From Lysobacterales bacterium (GTDB taxonomy: Bacteria > Pseudomonadota > Gammaproteobacteria > Xanthomonadales > Marinicellaceae), in assembly GCA_026982315.1 (NCBI GenBank), contig JALSHI010000049.1, positions 1-54,067 of the forward strand: DNA of 54,067 nt, in the 5' to 3' direction. Every line of letters starts with the position of its first letter. The stretch's first letter is position 1. The notes beneath the pieces are model-generated. The model saw nothing but the letters and a program-made list of their open reading frames with translations. It made no database searches and was not told the DNA's origin. Both the position numbers and the translations under genes were made by a program. This document shows, piece by piece, positions 16,081 to 25,431 of the stretch.

Positions 16081-17844
16081 ATGACCACTCACCAGCCCCG
16101 CATTTCACAACTGACCCATATTCCCGGCAAGGACGAAGCGCTGGAAGTGTCCATTGCACGCTTGCAGAAGCAGCTACAGCAACTGGGGTTTAACGTGGTG
16201 GAAAAGTCCTGGCTTAACCCGGTCAGCAATGTCTGGTCAGTACACATTGCCGATATGGATTGTCCCTTGTGTTTTACCAATGGCAAGGGCGCCAGCCGCA
16301 AGGCTGCTCTGGCCAGCGCCCTGGGCGAATATTTTGAACGGCTGGCCTGCAATTATTTTTTTGCCGATTACTGGCTGGGGCCGGATATCGCCAGTCAAGC
16401 CTTCGTACATTATCCCGATGAAAAGTGGTTCGCCTTACCGCAAGGAGCAGACACCCTCTGGCCTGTGGATCTGTTAACCCCCGAGCTGAAAACGCTGTAT
16501 GACCCGGATAACAACCTGCGTCTGGCGGATCTGGTGGATACCAACAGCGGCGATCCGGCTCGTGGCGTCTGCGCCCTGCCCTACCAACGGCAAAAAGACG
16601 GGAAGGTCGTTTATTTTCCCGTTAATCTGATTGGCAACTTGTATGTCAGCAATGGCATGGCCGCTGGCAATACGCCTAACGAAGCACGCGTGCAGGCTCT
16701 GTCGGAAATTTTTGAGCGCTGGGTCAAGTTCAAGGTGATTGCCGAGGCCACAGCCTTGCCGCTGGTGCCAGAGGCGGTGATCGCCCGTTACCCGCACATC
16801 GCCCGTGGCATTGCCGACTTGCGTGCCGCCGGATTTGGCATTCAGGTGCGCGATGCTTCTTTGGGCGGACACTATCCGGTGATGTGCGTGACCCTGCTCA
16901 ACCCCCGGGACCAGGGCGTTTTTGCCAGTTTTGGCGCACATCCGCGTTTTGCCGTGGCGCTGGAACGGGCGCTCACCGAATTACTGCAAGGCCGGGCGCT
17001 GGAACAACTCTCGGGCTTTCCTGAACCGGGGTTCGACCAGCATGACATTGCCGAATGGCAAAACCTGGAAACCCACTTCATTGATTCCAGCGGCGTGGTG
17101 CACTGGAACTTTCTGCGAGAAGACGCCGATTATGCTTTCGTCGACTGGAATTTTGAGGGCGATACGCATGCGGAATACCTGCATTTACTGGAAAAACTGC
17201 ACGCAGAAGGCCACGACGTTTATGTTGCTGACTACGACCATCTGGGCGTGTACGCCTGCCGCATTCTGGTGCCTGGCGTCTCGGAAATCTATCCGATGGA
17301 TGACCTTGTCTGGGATAACAATAACGCCGGTATCCAATGGCGCGCGCCGATTATGAATCTGCCGTCTCTTGACCGGGAACAACGCCTGAACCTGTTTGAA
17401 ACACTGGACAGCGCCGGTCACAATGACATGCTGCCGGTGGCCATGTTACTGGGCGTCGCCCCGGACTCGGGAACATTTTTTGCGGATTTGCGCCTGGGCG
17501 AGCTCAAACTGCTGTTGGCCTTGTCTCTTGCTCATCAAGATGCCATTCTGGCTGGTTGTCACTGGGTGCGTCATTTCGGCCAGCTATCTCCGCATCGAAC
17601 CGCCATCTATCGCGCCGTGGAACACCTGGCGCAATTGCCCGAAAAACACCGCTGGGAGCGCTCTCTGACACAGTTATTCCCGGCCGATATTCTGCACAAA
17701 GCTCAACACATGCTGGCCGGACAGCAACTGTTCAAGGATTTCCCCGGCGCCCCTGAACCGTTAAAGACATTCAAGCAGCACCAGCAACTGCTGCATGCCT
17801 ATGCCAAACTGCAAAAAGCCAAGGCCGCCAAAGCCGGCCTTTAA
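16081..17844 (+). CDS. ycaO: YcaO, ribosomal protein S12 methylthiotransferase accessory factor
   Basis: A 587-residue protein that matches the E. coli YcaO length almost exactly. It has the YcaO ATP-binding core (GKGASRKAALASALGEYFER, about 76-95, and a second Glu-rich ATP/Mg segment EARVQALSEIFERWVK near 200-215). A C-terminal tetratricopeptide-like helical region ends in a Lys/Ala-rich tail. YcaO proteins use ATP to activate amide backbones; the stand-alone E. coli form has been linked to RimO-dependent beta-methylthiolation of S12. There is no azoline precursor peptide, dehydrogenase or RimO gene nearby, so the housekeeping role is the better call. It is divergent from the protease gene, with a 211-bp shared intergenic region. 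Confidence 0.92.
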   Translation: MTTHQPRISQLTHIPGKDEALEVSIARLQKQLQQLGFNVVEKSWLNPVSNVWSVHIADMDCPLCFTNGKGASRKAALASALGEYFERLACNYFFADYWLGPDIASQAFVHYPDEKWFALPQGADTLWPVDLLTPELKTLYDPDNNLRLADLVDTNSGDPARGVCALPYQRQKDGKVVYFPVNLIGNLYVSNGMAAGNTPNEARVQALSEIFERWVKFKVIAEATALPLVPEAVIARYPHIARGIADLRAAGFGIQVRDASLGGHYPVMCVTLLNPRDQGVFASFGAHPRFAVALERALTELLQGRALEQLSGFPEPGFDQHDIAEWQNLETHFIDSSGVVHWNFLREDADYAFVDWNFEGDTHAEYLHLLEKLHAEGHDVYVADYDHLGVYACRILVPGVSEIYPMDDLVWDNNNAGIQWRAPIMNLPSLDREQRLNLFETLDSAGHNDMLPVAMLLGVAPDSGTFFADLRLGELKLLLALSLAHQDAILAGCHWVRHFGQLSPHRTAIYRAVEHLAQLPEKHRWERSLTQLFPADILHKAQHMLAGQQLFKDFPGAPEPLKTFKQHQQLLHAYAKLQKAKAAKAGL

Positions 17845-17851
17845 GACGGGT

Positions 17852-18005
17852 CTAGTCCAAGCGCTGTATGCTTTTCAGGGTTTCTTCCCGCAGGGTTTGA
17901 ATGGCCGCTTGCACAGCCTGCACCGCAGCTTCGCTGGTTGATCACAAGCCCACGACTGTCAAAGCCACAAAATTTCGCCTGCGCCACCCCGTCGGCGGAG
18001 ATCAT
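17852..18005 (-). pseudogene. Broken small ORF (frame disrupted)
   Basis: On the minus strand two consecutive reading frames each look protein-like but do not join. Codons from an ATG at 18005 give MISADGVAQAKFCGFDSRGL and a few more residues. The next frame, from about 17940 to the TAG at 17852, gives TSEAAVQAVQAAIQTLREET and continues to KSIQRLD. A one-base shift near 17938-17945 would fuse them into a ~50-residue C-terminal fragment. No Shine-Dalgarno is seen before the ATG, so the true N-terminus is probably lost as well. I do not recognise the family. It could also be a chance coding-like stretch. Confidence 0.35.
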
Positions 18006-18083
18006 ACACCATAGTTTTTTTGCCACTTCTGAGGAAAAATCAGAGAAAACAGTCCCGGAACAACGAGCAGCCAAACAACACCA

Positions 18084-18533
18084 TCACACTGATGGTTTTT
18101 TTCGGATATACAAGGTTTTTATCACTCGCGCCACCGGCTCTCCCTGCCGATTGACAATATCCACGGGAAAGTCCCGTAACACTTTTTGCCCCCCTGCGGC
18201 GGCTTGAATAATATCGCTTATCTGGGCCTCAGACAGATGAAAATCCGCTGTCACCGTGCCATTGTCCAACCGCAAAAAATCAATTTGCCCGGCCTTGTCC
18301 AGCACCCGCAAGTCCGGTGGTACATTGTGTATCACCATGAGCATATAAAAAGGGTCGGCCATGGAAAACAAACTGCCGCCATAGTGCGTGCCCACATAAT
18401 TGCGGTTATACCAACGGCGCGCCAGTTGCACCTGGACATGCCGCCAGTCATCCGAGATATGAGTCACGCGGATGCCCGCGCCGAGATAGGGTGGCCACAA
18501 ATTAAACAGCCAACGCATATAACGGGGATTCAT
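18084..18533 (-). CDS. DUF4442 hotdog-fold protein (thioesterase-like)
   Basis: A 149-residue cytoplasmic protein of the hotdog fold. The segment NYVGTHYGGSLFSMADPFYM (about 45-64) is the core helix typical of DUF4442/YiiD-type thioesterase relatives, with the beta strands VHVQLARRW-like before it and VARVIKTLYIRKK at the end. Members are thought to bind or hydrolyse acyl-CoA, but the substrate is unknown. It is monocistronic on the minus strand, about 100 bp downstream of the CBS gene and separated by a gap without a clear terminator. Confidence 0.75.
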   Translation of the reverse strand: MNPRYMRWLFNLWPPYLGAGIRVTHISDDWRHVQVQLARRWYNRNYVGTHYGGSLFSMADPFYMLMVIHNVPPDLRVLDKAGQIDFLRLDNGTVTADFHLSEAQISDIIQAAAGGQKVLRDFPVDIVNRQGEPVARVIKTLYIRKKPSV

Positions 18534-18632
18534 GGGATTGTGTTCACTCAGATTAAGCGGAAGCCATTATCACTGCACAAGGACAACCGTGGCAACCTGG
18601 AAAGGCTGCCCGAGGCAACATGCCGCCGCCGC

Positions 18633-19064
18633 TCACGAAATAATATATTGTTCCAGCTGGCTGATGGTCTGCTCCTGGCTGGCAATAATGTGCTTGACCA
18701 AATCCCCAATGGACACCAGTCCCACCAGTTGATCGCCTTTCAGCACAGGCAAATGCCGGATTTTGTGGTCTGTCATCAGATTCATGCATGCTTCCACCGT
18801 GGTCTCCGGCGATACCGTTACCAGATCAGTGACCATGATATCGCGCACCGGCGTATGCACCGAATCCTTGCCTTTGAGAATCACCTTGCGGGCATAATCC
18901 CGCTCGGAAAAAAAGCCCACCAGTTTGCCGTTATCGTCCACCACGCATAAAGCGCCTATGCCTTTGTCGGCCAATTGTTCCAAGGCGTGATAAACTGAGT
19001 CTCCAGGCTTGACTGACCATACCTGGCCGCCCTTTTCCAGCAGAATTTCCTGAATGGTACCCAT
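18633..19064 (-). CDS. Tandem CBS-domain protein
   Basis: A 143-residue protein made almost entirely of two CBS motifs (about 8-65 and 75-132), with GIGALCVVDDNGKLVGFFSE in the first and KIRHLPVLKGDQLVGLVSIG in the second. Such stand-alone CBS pairs bind adenosyl ligands (AMP, ATP, SAM or NAD(H)) and act as energy or redox sensors; the partner is not visible here. A strong Shine-Dalgarno (AAGGGAGG) lies 5 bases before the ATG. It follows the suf operon on the same strand after a 96-bp gap that may hold its own promoter. Confidence 0.88.
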   Translation of the reverse strand: MGTIQEILLEKGGQVWSVKPGDSVYHALEQLADKGIGALCVVDDNGKLVGFFSERDYARKVILKGKDSVHTPVRDIMVTDLVTVSPETTVEACMNLMTDHKIRHLPVLKGDQLVGLVSIGDLVKHIIASQEQTISQLEQYIIS

Positions 19065-19160
19065 AATGCCTCCCTTGTGTTGGCCCTTTCAAGGATAGCA
19101 CCCTGCCGGCAAAACGTCCAGACGACAATACAGCGCAAAAATGCACAATTTCACAGCGGG

Positions 19161-19607
19161 TTATTTTTCGGTGGTGGCAAACTCGCGGCCTTCCAGGGCG
19201 GCATTCATGGCATGCCAGCACAGCGTGGCGGATTTGATGCGGGTGGGAAATTTCTTGACGCCAGCCATGGCGTTGACCGGCCCCAGCGCCGGGATTTCTG
19301 TCGCTGGGTTGTCCTTGTCCATGAGCTGGCAAAATTGCTGAAAATGTTCTTTGGCTTCGTCCACCGATTTGCCGGTGAGAAAATCACACATCAGCGAAGC
19401 CGACGCTGTGGAAATGGCACAGCTTTCGCCATCAAAGTGTATGGAATCAATACGGTCACCCTCCACTGTGAGAAAAACCAGCACCTGGTCACCGCAAATG
19501 GCATTCAGACCCTCAGCCATGTGCGTGTAATGCGCTGGCCGGCCATAATGACGCGGGTTGCGGTTATGGTCCAGCACCGTTTTTTTGTACATGTCCGACA
19601 GGCTCAT
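19161..19607 (-). CDS. sufU: SUF system U-type (NifU-like) Fe-S scaffold protein
   Basis: A 148-residue IscU-fold protein with the three scaffold cysteines Cys38 (in NAICGD), Cys63 (in GESCAIS) and Cys130 (in SATLCWHAM). The insert between the second and third cysteines is typical of SufU rather than IscU. In Firmicutes SufU carries zinc and accepts sulfur from SufS. Here it is the last gene of the suf operon and overlaps sufS by four bases. It probably replaces SufE as the sulfur acceptor, since no sufE or sufA is seen in this operon. Confidence 0.88.
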   Translation of the reverse strand: MSLSDMYKKTVLDHNRNPRHYGRPAHYTHMAEGLNAICGDQVLVFLTVEGDRIDSIHFDGESCAISTASASLMCDFLTGKSVDEAKEHFQQFCQLMDKDNPATEIPALGPVNAMAGVKKFPTRIKSATLCWHAMNAALEGREFATTEK

Positions 19608-20806
19608 GCAAACATTTCCCGTGCTTTCTGAATGCTTTCTGCCAGATAGTCAATTTCTTCTTCGGTATTATAAAAGGCGAACGATGCCCGCGCAGTGCCC
19701 GGTACCTTGAAAAACTGCAAAGCCGGCATGGTGCAGTGGTGGCCGGTGCGGATGGCAATGCCGTAATGGTCCAGCACCGTACCCAAATCGTGGGGATGAA
19801 CCCCATCCAGCACAAAGGAAATCACTGCGGTTTTTTCAGCCGCGGTGCCGATAATACGCAAGCCTTCGATGGCCTGCATTTTTTCCGTGGCATAGGCCAG
19901 TAGCTCGGCGTCCCGCCGCTGGATGGCGTCGATACCGGTGTGCATAATGAACTCGGCGGCCGCGCCCAGACCAATGCCGCCGGCGATATTCGGCGTGCCG
20001 GCTTCGAATTTGGCCGGAACATGGTTGAAAACGGTTTTTTCAAAGGTGACCTTGGCGATCATCTCGCCGCCCCCCTGCCAGGGAGGCATGGCTTCCAGAT
20101 GGTGCATTTTCCCATATAGCACGCCAATGCCGGTTGGCCCATACATTTTGTGCCCGGACACGGTGTAAAAGTCGCAATCCAGATCCTGCACATCCACAGC
20201 CATATGCGGCACGGCCTGAGAGCCATCCACCAAAACCGGCACGCCTCGCGCATGGGCTGTGGCGATAATCTCCTTGACCGGATTGATGGTACCCAAAGAG
20301 TTGGATACATGCACCACAGCCAGCATCCGGGTACGCTCGGTAATCAGCTCATCCAGGCTTTGCAGACATAACTCGCCCCGCTGATTCATGGGAATGACCT
20401 TCAAAACCGCGCCGGTTTGCTGACACAAAAGTTGCCAGGGCACGATATTGGAGTGATGCTCCATGTGGGAAATCAGAATTTCATCCCCGGCCTGCACGCG
20501 TTCACGGGCAAAGGTGTTGGCCACCAGATTGATGCTTTCGGTACTGCCCCGGGTAAAAACCACCTGGCGGGCTGACGGCGCGTTGAGCAAACGGGCCATG
20601 GATGCCCGCGCGTTTTCGAAACGCTCGGTGGCGACTTCACTTAAATGATGAACACCCCGGTGAATGTTGGCATTGAACCGGGTGTAATACGCTTGCACCG
20701 CATCCAGCACCGTTTGTGGACGCTGAGCGGTGGCGGCATTGTCCAGATAGACCAGAGGCTTGCCATGCACGGTAACATTCAGGCCGGGAAATTGTTCTCT
20801 TAACAT
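19604..20806 (-). CDS. sufS: Cysteine desulfurase SufS
   Basis: A 400-residue type II PLP-dependent cysteine desulfurase. The PLP lysine is Lys220 in VSGHKMYGPTG and the persulfide cysteine is Cys358 in RTGHHCTMP, on the short loop typical of SufS/CsdA. The N-terminal YLDNAATAQRP is the family hallmark. It makes the enzyme-bound persulfide that feeds Fe-S cluster assembly on SufBCD. Its start lies within the last bases of sufD (7-bp overlap). Confidence 0.95.
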   Translation of the reverse strand: MLREQFPGLNVTVHGKPLVYLDNAATAQRPQTVLDAVQAYYTRFNANIHRGVHHLSEVATERFENARASMARLLNAPSARQVVFTRGSTESINLVANTFARERVQAGDEILISHMEHHSNIVPWQLLCQQTGAVLKVIPMNQRGELCLQSLDELITERTRMLAVVHVSNSLGTINPVKEIIATAHARGVPVLVDGSQAVPHMAVDVQDLDCDFYTVSGHKMYGPTGIGVLYGKMHHLEAMPPWQGGGEMIAKVTFEKTVFNHVPAKFEAGTPNIAGGIGLGAAAEFIMHTGIDAIQRRDAELLAYATEKMQAIEGLRIIGTAAEKTAVISFVLDGVHPHDLGTVLDHYGIAIRTGHHCTMPALQFFKVPGTARASFAFYNTEEEIDYLAESIQKAREMFA

Positions 20807-22074
20807 GCTTGCAGACTCTCGTAAAACTGCTGTCTCCAGGGCGCATCGTCCAGATTGACAGCTTCGCTGAGGAAAGAGGTGATTAACATATCGCGCGCCT
20901 GTTCAAGCGGTATGCCTCGACTACGGAGGTAAAACAACGCTTGTTCATCCAGGGTGCCAATGGTTGAGCCGTGAGCGGCTTCAACCTCATCGGCATAAAT
21001 TTCCAGTGCCGGCTTGCTGTAAATTCGCGCGCGTTCGGAAAGCAACAGATTTTTCAGGGATTGCTCCACCTGGCAGTCATCACTGCCGGGATACACCACA
21101 CCGGTGCAATTAACCACCGAAACGGCCTTGTCATCGGCCAAAGCCCGCATATAGACCCGGGTGTTGGCTGCTGGCTTGTTGAGCAGAGACTGGGAGATAC
21201 TGCACAAATGGGCATTGCCGTCGGCGCGATGAATCACGCCTGCGCTGTGGCGCGTATTCGCCGCCAGAGGCAGGACATCCTGCTGGTGCCGCGAAAGGTG
21301 CCCGGATTGATTGAAGGTCAAACTATGCTGTTGGGCATTGTCCTGTAACCAGGTCTGCGTGTGCGTCAGAAGCGCGCTGCGCCCGGCCAACTGGTGACGA
21401 TTACCCACATTCAGACAGGCATTCTGCCCGCACCACTGGCGGTTCACCACGTTGATAATGCCGCCTGGCCGCGCACACTGACGCATTTCCAGGGTGCCGC
21501 CGGCTTCCACTTCAATAATATTGTTGATATGCAGGCACACGTCCTCATGCTGCACATAAACCACTTGCAAGGGCCGTTTGACCCGCGTGTTTTCGGCCAC
21601 ATGTAACCAGAAGCCCGTTTTGAATGCCGCCTGGTTTACCATGACATGTGCATAGGCGCGGGCCTGTATCTGGCTGCCCGGACGCGTGCCGCGGCCTTCG
21701 CCCGGCTCCACATAGGCAAAAGGTTTCCACAGTTTTTGCGGGGCTTCAGCCACAGGTTTCAGGCGCACTCCTGAAGGCAGGGAACCGTGGACTTCAATCC
21801 CATAATCCGAAACCACGATGACGCAGCGGGCTTGCTCGTCTTCATCCAGTTGCAACTCCCAGTCATCAGTCAGCCGGTTTTCCAGCACCTCTTCCAGCCG
21901 GTGGATATCCGTGTACTTCCACAGCTCCACTTTTTTGTCCGGCAGGCCGGTGGCCTCAAACCGTTCCAGTTGCTCACTGCGATAGGCTGTCAGCCATTCT
22001 GGTTCATGGCCGGTGGAGTCCCGCACCGCCTGATGGGCCTGTTGCCACCAGAAAGTTTGCAATTTGTCGCTCAT
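20800..22074 (-). CDS. sufD: Fe-S assembly scaffold protein SufD
   Basis: A 424-residue SufB/SufD family protein with a helical N-terminus, a beta-helix core (about 150-350) and the conserved C-terminal segment [20 protein letters not shown] followed by LRSRGI and [14 protein letters not shown]. SufD pairs with SufB and SufC to form the scaffold complex. The gene overlaps sufC (four bases) and sufS, which fixes its place in the operon. Confidence 0.95.
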   Translation of the reverse strand: MSDKLQTFWWQQAHQAVRDSTGHEPEWLTAYRSEQLERFEATGLPDKKVELWKYTDIHRLEEVLENRLTDDWELQLDEDEQARCVIVVSDYGIEVHGSLPSGVRLKPVAEAPQKLWKPFAYVEPGEGRGTRPGSQIQARAYAHVMVNQAAFKTGFWLHVAENTRVKRPLQVVYVQHEDVCLHINNIIEVEAGGTLEMRQCARPGGIINVVNRQWCGQNACLNVGNRHQLAGRSALLTHTQTWLQDNAQQHSLTFNQSGHLSRHQQDVLPLAANTRHSAGVIHRADGNAHLCSISQSLLNKPAANTRVYMRALADDKAVSVVNCTGVVYPGSDDCQVEQSLKNLLLSERARIYSKPALEIYADEVEAAHGSTIGTLDEQALFYLRSRGIPLEQARDMLITSFLSEAVNLDDAPWRQQFYESLQAC

Positions 22075-22880
22075 GATGCGCTCTCATCCAGCCAGCCATA
22101 GCCGGTTTTCTCCAGCTCCTGAGCCAACTCGGGACCACCGGAACGCACAATGCGGCCATCGGCCAACACATGCACCACATCAGGCCGAATGTAATCCAGC
22201 AAGCGCTGGTAATGCGTAATCACGATAAATGAACGGTCGTCAGACCGCATTTTGTTTACGCCTTCGGCCACCGCCTTGAGAGCGTCAATGTCCAGGCCCG
22301 AGTCAGTTTCATCCAGAATGGCCAGTTTGGGCTCCAGAACGCTCATCTGGAAAATCTCGTTGCGTTTTTTCTCGCCGCCGGAAAAACCTTCATTGACAGG
22401 CCGGCGGAGTAAATCCTCGGGCATGTCCAGGTCTTTCATTTTTTCTTTCACCAATTGCAAAAACTGGGCGGCATCCAGCTCCGGTTCGCCCCGGTATTTC
22501 CGCTGGGCGTTCAATGCGGTCCGCAGAAAGTACATATTGTTGACACCGGGGATTTCCACCGGATACTGAAAAGCCAGAAACAGACCTTCGCCTGCACGTT
22601 CTTCCGGGCTCAACTGCAACAAGTCCCTGCCACGAAAAAGGACTTCGCCGTGCGTGACCTCGACTTTCGGATGCCCTGCCAGGGCATTTCCCAGAGTGCT
22701 TTTTCCAGCCCCGTTGGGCCCCATAATGGCATGCACTTCTCCGGGTTGAACAACCAGGTTCAGTCCTTTGAGGATTTCCTTGTCCTGAACCCGGGCATGC
22801 AAATCGCTGATAGTCAGCAAGGCGTTATCTGCACTTTCGCCGGGCACCGGCGTGTCATGTTGTTGATGCTTGTCTGTCAT
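22071..22880 (-). CDS. sufC: Fe-S assembly ATPase SufC
   Basis: A 269-residue ABC-type ATPase with Walker [10 protein letters not shown], the signature region [13 protein letters not shown] and Walker [15 protein letters not shown]. It powers the conformational change of the SufBCD scaffold. An N-terminal extension of about 20 polar residues ([18 protein letters not shown]) precedes the usual start ([11 protein letters not shown]) and is not seen in E. coli SufC. An internal start is possible, but ATG 22880 is the only nearby one. A 91-bp gap without recognisable features separates it from sufB. Confidence 0.95.
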   Translation of the reverse strand: MTDKHQQHDTPVPGESADNALLTISDLHARVQDKEILKGLNLVVQPGEVHAIMGPNGAGKSTLGNALAGHPKVEVTHGEVLFRGRDLLQLSPEERAGEGLFLAFQYPVEIPGVNNMYFLRTALNAQRKYRGEPELDAAQFLQLVKEKMKDLDMPEDLLRRPVNEGFSGGEKKRNEIFQMSVLEPKLAILDETDSGLDIDALKAVAEGVNKMRSDDRSFIVITHYQRLLDYIRPDVVHVLADGRIVRSGGPELAQELEKTGYGWLDESAS

Positions 22881-22971
22881 GGTTTGTTCCTGTTCGGATC
22901 TGGCCTTGTGTTCCGGGACTTACCATTACATGTGCTGCAAGTCAGGGCAAAGGCGTATGGTTGTCAATGTA

Positions 22972-24462
22972 TCAACCCACGGCACCTTCAAGGGAGATAT
23001 CCAGCAAGGCCTTGGCCTCCACGGCAAACTCCATGGGCAGTTCACGGAAAACTTCTTTGCAAAAGCCATCCACAATCATGGACACGGCGTCTTCTTCGGA
23101 AATACCGCGCTGCTGGCAATAGAACAATTGCTCCTCGGAAATTTTGGTGGTGGTGGCTTCATGCTCGATTTGAGCCGTGGGGTTGGTGGATTCAATATAG
23201 GGAAAGGTGTGTGCGCCGCACTGTTTGCCAATCAGCAAGGAGTCGCACTGGGTATGGTTGCGGGCACCGGTGGCCCGGCGCGACATACGCACCAGTCCAC
23301 GATAGGTATTCTGGCTTTTACCAGCTGAAATGCCTTTGGACACAATCGTGCTTTTGGTGTTTTTGCCCAGGTGAATCATCTTGGTGCCGGTATCCGCCTG
23401 CTGGTAATTATTGGTTAAGGCCACGGAATAGAACTCGCCCACAGACTCGTCCCCCCGCAAGATGCAGGACGGATATTTCCAGGTAATGGCCGAGCCGGTT
23501 TCCACCTGTGTCCAGGAAATTTTGGAACGAAAGCCGTTGCAGGCGCCCCGTTTGGTGACAAAATTAAAGATGCCTCCCTGGCCTTTTTCGTCGCCCGGAT
23601 ACCAGTTCTGAACCGTGGAGTACTTGATTTTCGCATAGTCCTTGGCAATCAGTTCCACCACCGCAGCATGCAACTGGTTTTCATCCCGCATGGGTGCCGT
23701 ACAACCTTCCAGATAACTGACCTGCGAGCCTTCTTCGGCAATAACCAGGGTGCGCTCGAACTGGCCGGTGTTAAAAGCATTGATGCGGAAGTAGGTGGAT
23801 AGCTCCATGGGGCAGGAAACCCCTTTGGGAATATAAACAAAAGAGCCGTCACTAAAGACAGCCGCATTCAACGCGGCATAAAAGTTATCCGCCGCCGGCA
23901 CCACAGTGCCCAGGTGTTCCCGTACCAGTTCCGGATGGTTTTGCACGGCCTCGGAAAAAGAGCAGAAAATCACGCCGACCTTTTCCAACTGTTCCTTGAA
24001 TGTCGTGGCCACTGATACCGAGTCAAAAACCACATCCACAGCCACGCCCGCCAGACGTTCCCGCTCATGCAACGGCACGCCGAGTTTATCATAGGTTTCA
24101 ATCAGCTTGGGATCGACCTCATCCAGACTTTTTGGCGCATTGACACTGGATTTGGGCGCAGAAAAATAAGAGATGGCCTGAAAATCAATGGGCGGAATGT
24201 CCAGCTTGGCCCAGTTGGGGTGCTCCATTTTCAGCCATTTCCGGTAAGCGTCCAGGCGCCATTGAAGCAGCCATTCCGGCTCCTTCTTCTTGGCCGAAAT
24301 GGCCCGTATGACATCCTCGTTCAGCCCTGGTGGCAAACTGTCGGATTCAATATCTGTGTAAAACCCTTCCTTGTAACCGGACTGCACGCGCTTTTGCACG
24401 GCAGCATCCTGACGCGCCAGCTTGTCGGATGAAGGACTTTCCATGGTGGTTTCTTTGTTCAT
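22972..24462 (-). CDS. sufB: Fe-S assembly scaffold protein SufB
   Basis: A 496-residue SufB with the conserved [14 protein letters not shown] and [19 protein letters not shown] segments and the C-terminal [20 protein letters not shown], including the cysteine expected in the cluster/sulfur path. SufB is the core on which the nascent cluster forms. The start could also be the ATG seven codons in (24444); neither has a strong Shine-Dalgarno. It follows the regulator gene by 41 bp and is probably co-transcribed with it. Confidence 0.95.
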   Translation of the reverse strand: MNKETTMESPSSDKLARQDAAVQKRVQSGYKEGFYTDIESDSLPPGLNEDVIRAISAKKKEPEWLLQWRLDAYRKWLKMEHPNWAKLDIPPIDFQAISYFSAPKSSVNAPKSLDEVDPKLIETYDKLGVPLHERERLAGVAVDVVFDSVSVATTFKEQLEKVGVIFCSFSEAVQNHPELVREHLGTVVPAADNFYAALNAAVFSDGSFVYIPKGVSCPMELSTYFRINAFNTGQFERTLVIAEEGSQVSYLEGCTAPMRDENQLHAAVVELIAKDYAKIKYSTVQNWYPGDEKGQGGIFNFVTKRGACNGFRSKISWTQVETGSAITWKYPSCILRGDESVGEFYSVALTNNYQQADTGTKMIHLGKNTKSTIVSKGISAGKSQNTYRGLVRMSRRATGARNHTQCDSLLIGKQCGAHTFPYIESTNPTAQIEHEATTTKISEEQLFYCQQRGISEEDAVSMIVDGFCKEVFRELPMEFAVEAKALLDISLEGAVG

Positions 24463-24503
24463 TATCTATTCTTAGTGGGTTTATCTGGCTGTTTTTCAAG
24501 GGC

Positions 24504-24944
24504 CTATTTGATGACCAGCGACACCGCCGGAGAAGGCTGGGTATTCGCCAGTTGTTGCAAGCTGGCCAATGAAATATTCACCAACGTCTGGCGAACAGAT
24601 TCGTTAATATGCCGCCAGGCATTGCGCTGATGGCAATCGCTTTGCCACTCGCACTGGCTGTCTGCACGCGCACACTCTGTCAATGCCGCGCCACCTTCAA
24701 TGGCCTTCAATACATCATAGACAGAAATGCTTTCCGGCGCCCGCGCCAGCTGGTAACCGCCGCGAGGACCACGCGATGACACCAGCAGGCCCGCCCGGGT
24801 CAGTAGTTTTAAGACCTTGGCGCAGGTGGGTGTTTCCAGCCGCAACTGTGTCGCCACCTCCTCCGCCGAACACACCCGGTCATATTGCGTCAACGCCAGC
24901 AAAATTGCTGTGGCATAGTCCGTTAATCGCGACACTTTCAGCAT
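24504..24944 (-). CDS. Rrf2-family regulator of the SUF operon
   Basis: A 146-residue Rrf2/IscR-type winged helix regulator. The N-terminal MLKVSRLTDYATAILLAL and the EEVATQLRLETPTCAKVLKL recognition helix are typical, and a cysteine cluster (CARADSQCEWQSDC, about 91-104) can bind an Fe-S cluster. The family subgroup linked to proteobacterial suf operons fits well. As first gene of the operon it probably represses itself and sufBCDSU when its cluster is intact, through the palindrome at 24956-24982. Confidence 0.92.
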   Translation of the reverse strand: MLKVSRLTDYATAILLALTQYDRVCSAEEVATQLRLETPTCAKVLKLLTRAGLLVSSRGPRGGYQLARAPESISVYDVLKAIEGGAALTECARADSQCEWQSDCHQRNAWRHINESVRQTLVNISLASLQQLANTQPSPAVSLVIK

Positions 24945-24951
24945 GACCGGG

Positions 24952-24982
24952 ATTATACCAAAAATACAGCACCATTTTGGTA
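24952..24982 (-). promoter_or_regulatory. Promoter and palindromic operator of the suf operon
   Basis: The minus strand carries a perfect inverted repeat TACCAAAA-N11-TTTTGGTA (24956-24982) directly overlapping a consensus -10 TATAAT (24952-24957). The ATG of the Rrf2 gene is only 7 bp further on, so the leader is very short. The -35 position falls inside the repeat and is poor, as expected for a promoter controlled by a bound repressor. Autoregulation by the Rrf2 protein is inferred. Confidence 0.7.
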
Positions 24983-25011
24983 CTGTTTATGGCTTTAAAG
25001 GCGCAACGGAG

Positions 25012-25431
25012 TTATTTTTGTTGCAAATGGCGAAACCCGTAAATGGTCAGATTCAACCAGCCAAGGATGAGCAAACTGCCACCAACGGGAATCACAATAG
25101 ACAACGACGTCTTGCCCATAAACAGGAGAAGGTAAATGCCGCCACAAAACAGCAAAATACCCAGTGAAAAACTGATGCCCGCCGATTTGAGCCAGAAATC
25201 CGACTGTTTCAGTTGCGTTGCCAGCCATAAAATAACAATGGCGTGCAAAAACTGGAACATCAGCGCATTGCTGAACAGGCCGTAGGCCGGAGTCCCCGGC
25301 GTAAAGCCAAAGACATGGCTGCCAAGGGCCGCCAGGATGACTGCAGACAACCCGTAAACCGCCGCCAGGGTCATTAACACCGGCGGTAACAACAGACGCT
25401 CGTATAAATGTGTTCGAACAGAGTGGGTCAT
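25012..25431 (-). CDS. DUF423 small membrane protein (YgdD-like)
   Basis: A 139-residue integral membrane protein with four predicted helices. The family hallmarks are the N-terminal GLSAVILAALGSH, the FQFLHAIVILWLA segment and the GGSLLILGWLNL end. Function of DUF423/YgdD is unknown. Its ATG overlaps the stop of the DUF4340 gene by four bases, so here it is the last gene of the Gld-like ABC operon, which is not its usual position in enterobacteria. Confidence 0.82.
   Translation of the reverse strand: MTHSVRTHLYERLLLPPVLMTLAAVYGLSAVILAALGSHVFGFTPGTPAYGLFSNALMFQFLHAIVILWLATQLKQSDFWLKSAGISFSLGILLFCGGIYLLLFMGKTSLSIVIPVGGSLLILGWLNLTIYGFRHLQQK

Noticed and set aside
17830-17842. Hairpin at the end of ycaO as terminator
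   Set aside because: It is weak, formed by the Lys/Ala codons of the protein end, and has no U-run.
16081-17844. YcaO as part of a thiazole/oxazole peptide (RiPP) cluster
   Set aside because: No precursor peptide, dehydrogenase or docking protein nearby, and the length matches the E. coli housekeeping YcaO.
22455-23486. 343-codon plus-strand ORF across the sufC-sufB region
   Set aside because: It lies opposite two conserved suf genes; Arg/Pro/Trp-rich composition and no domain.
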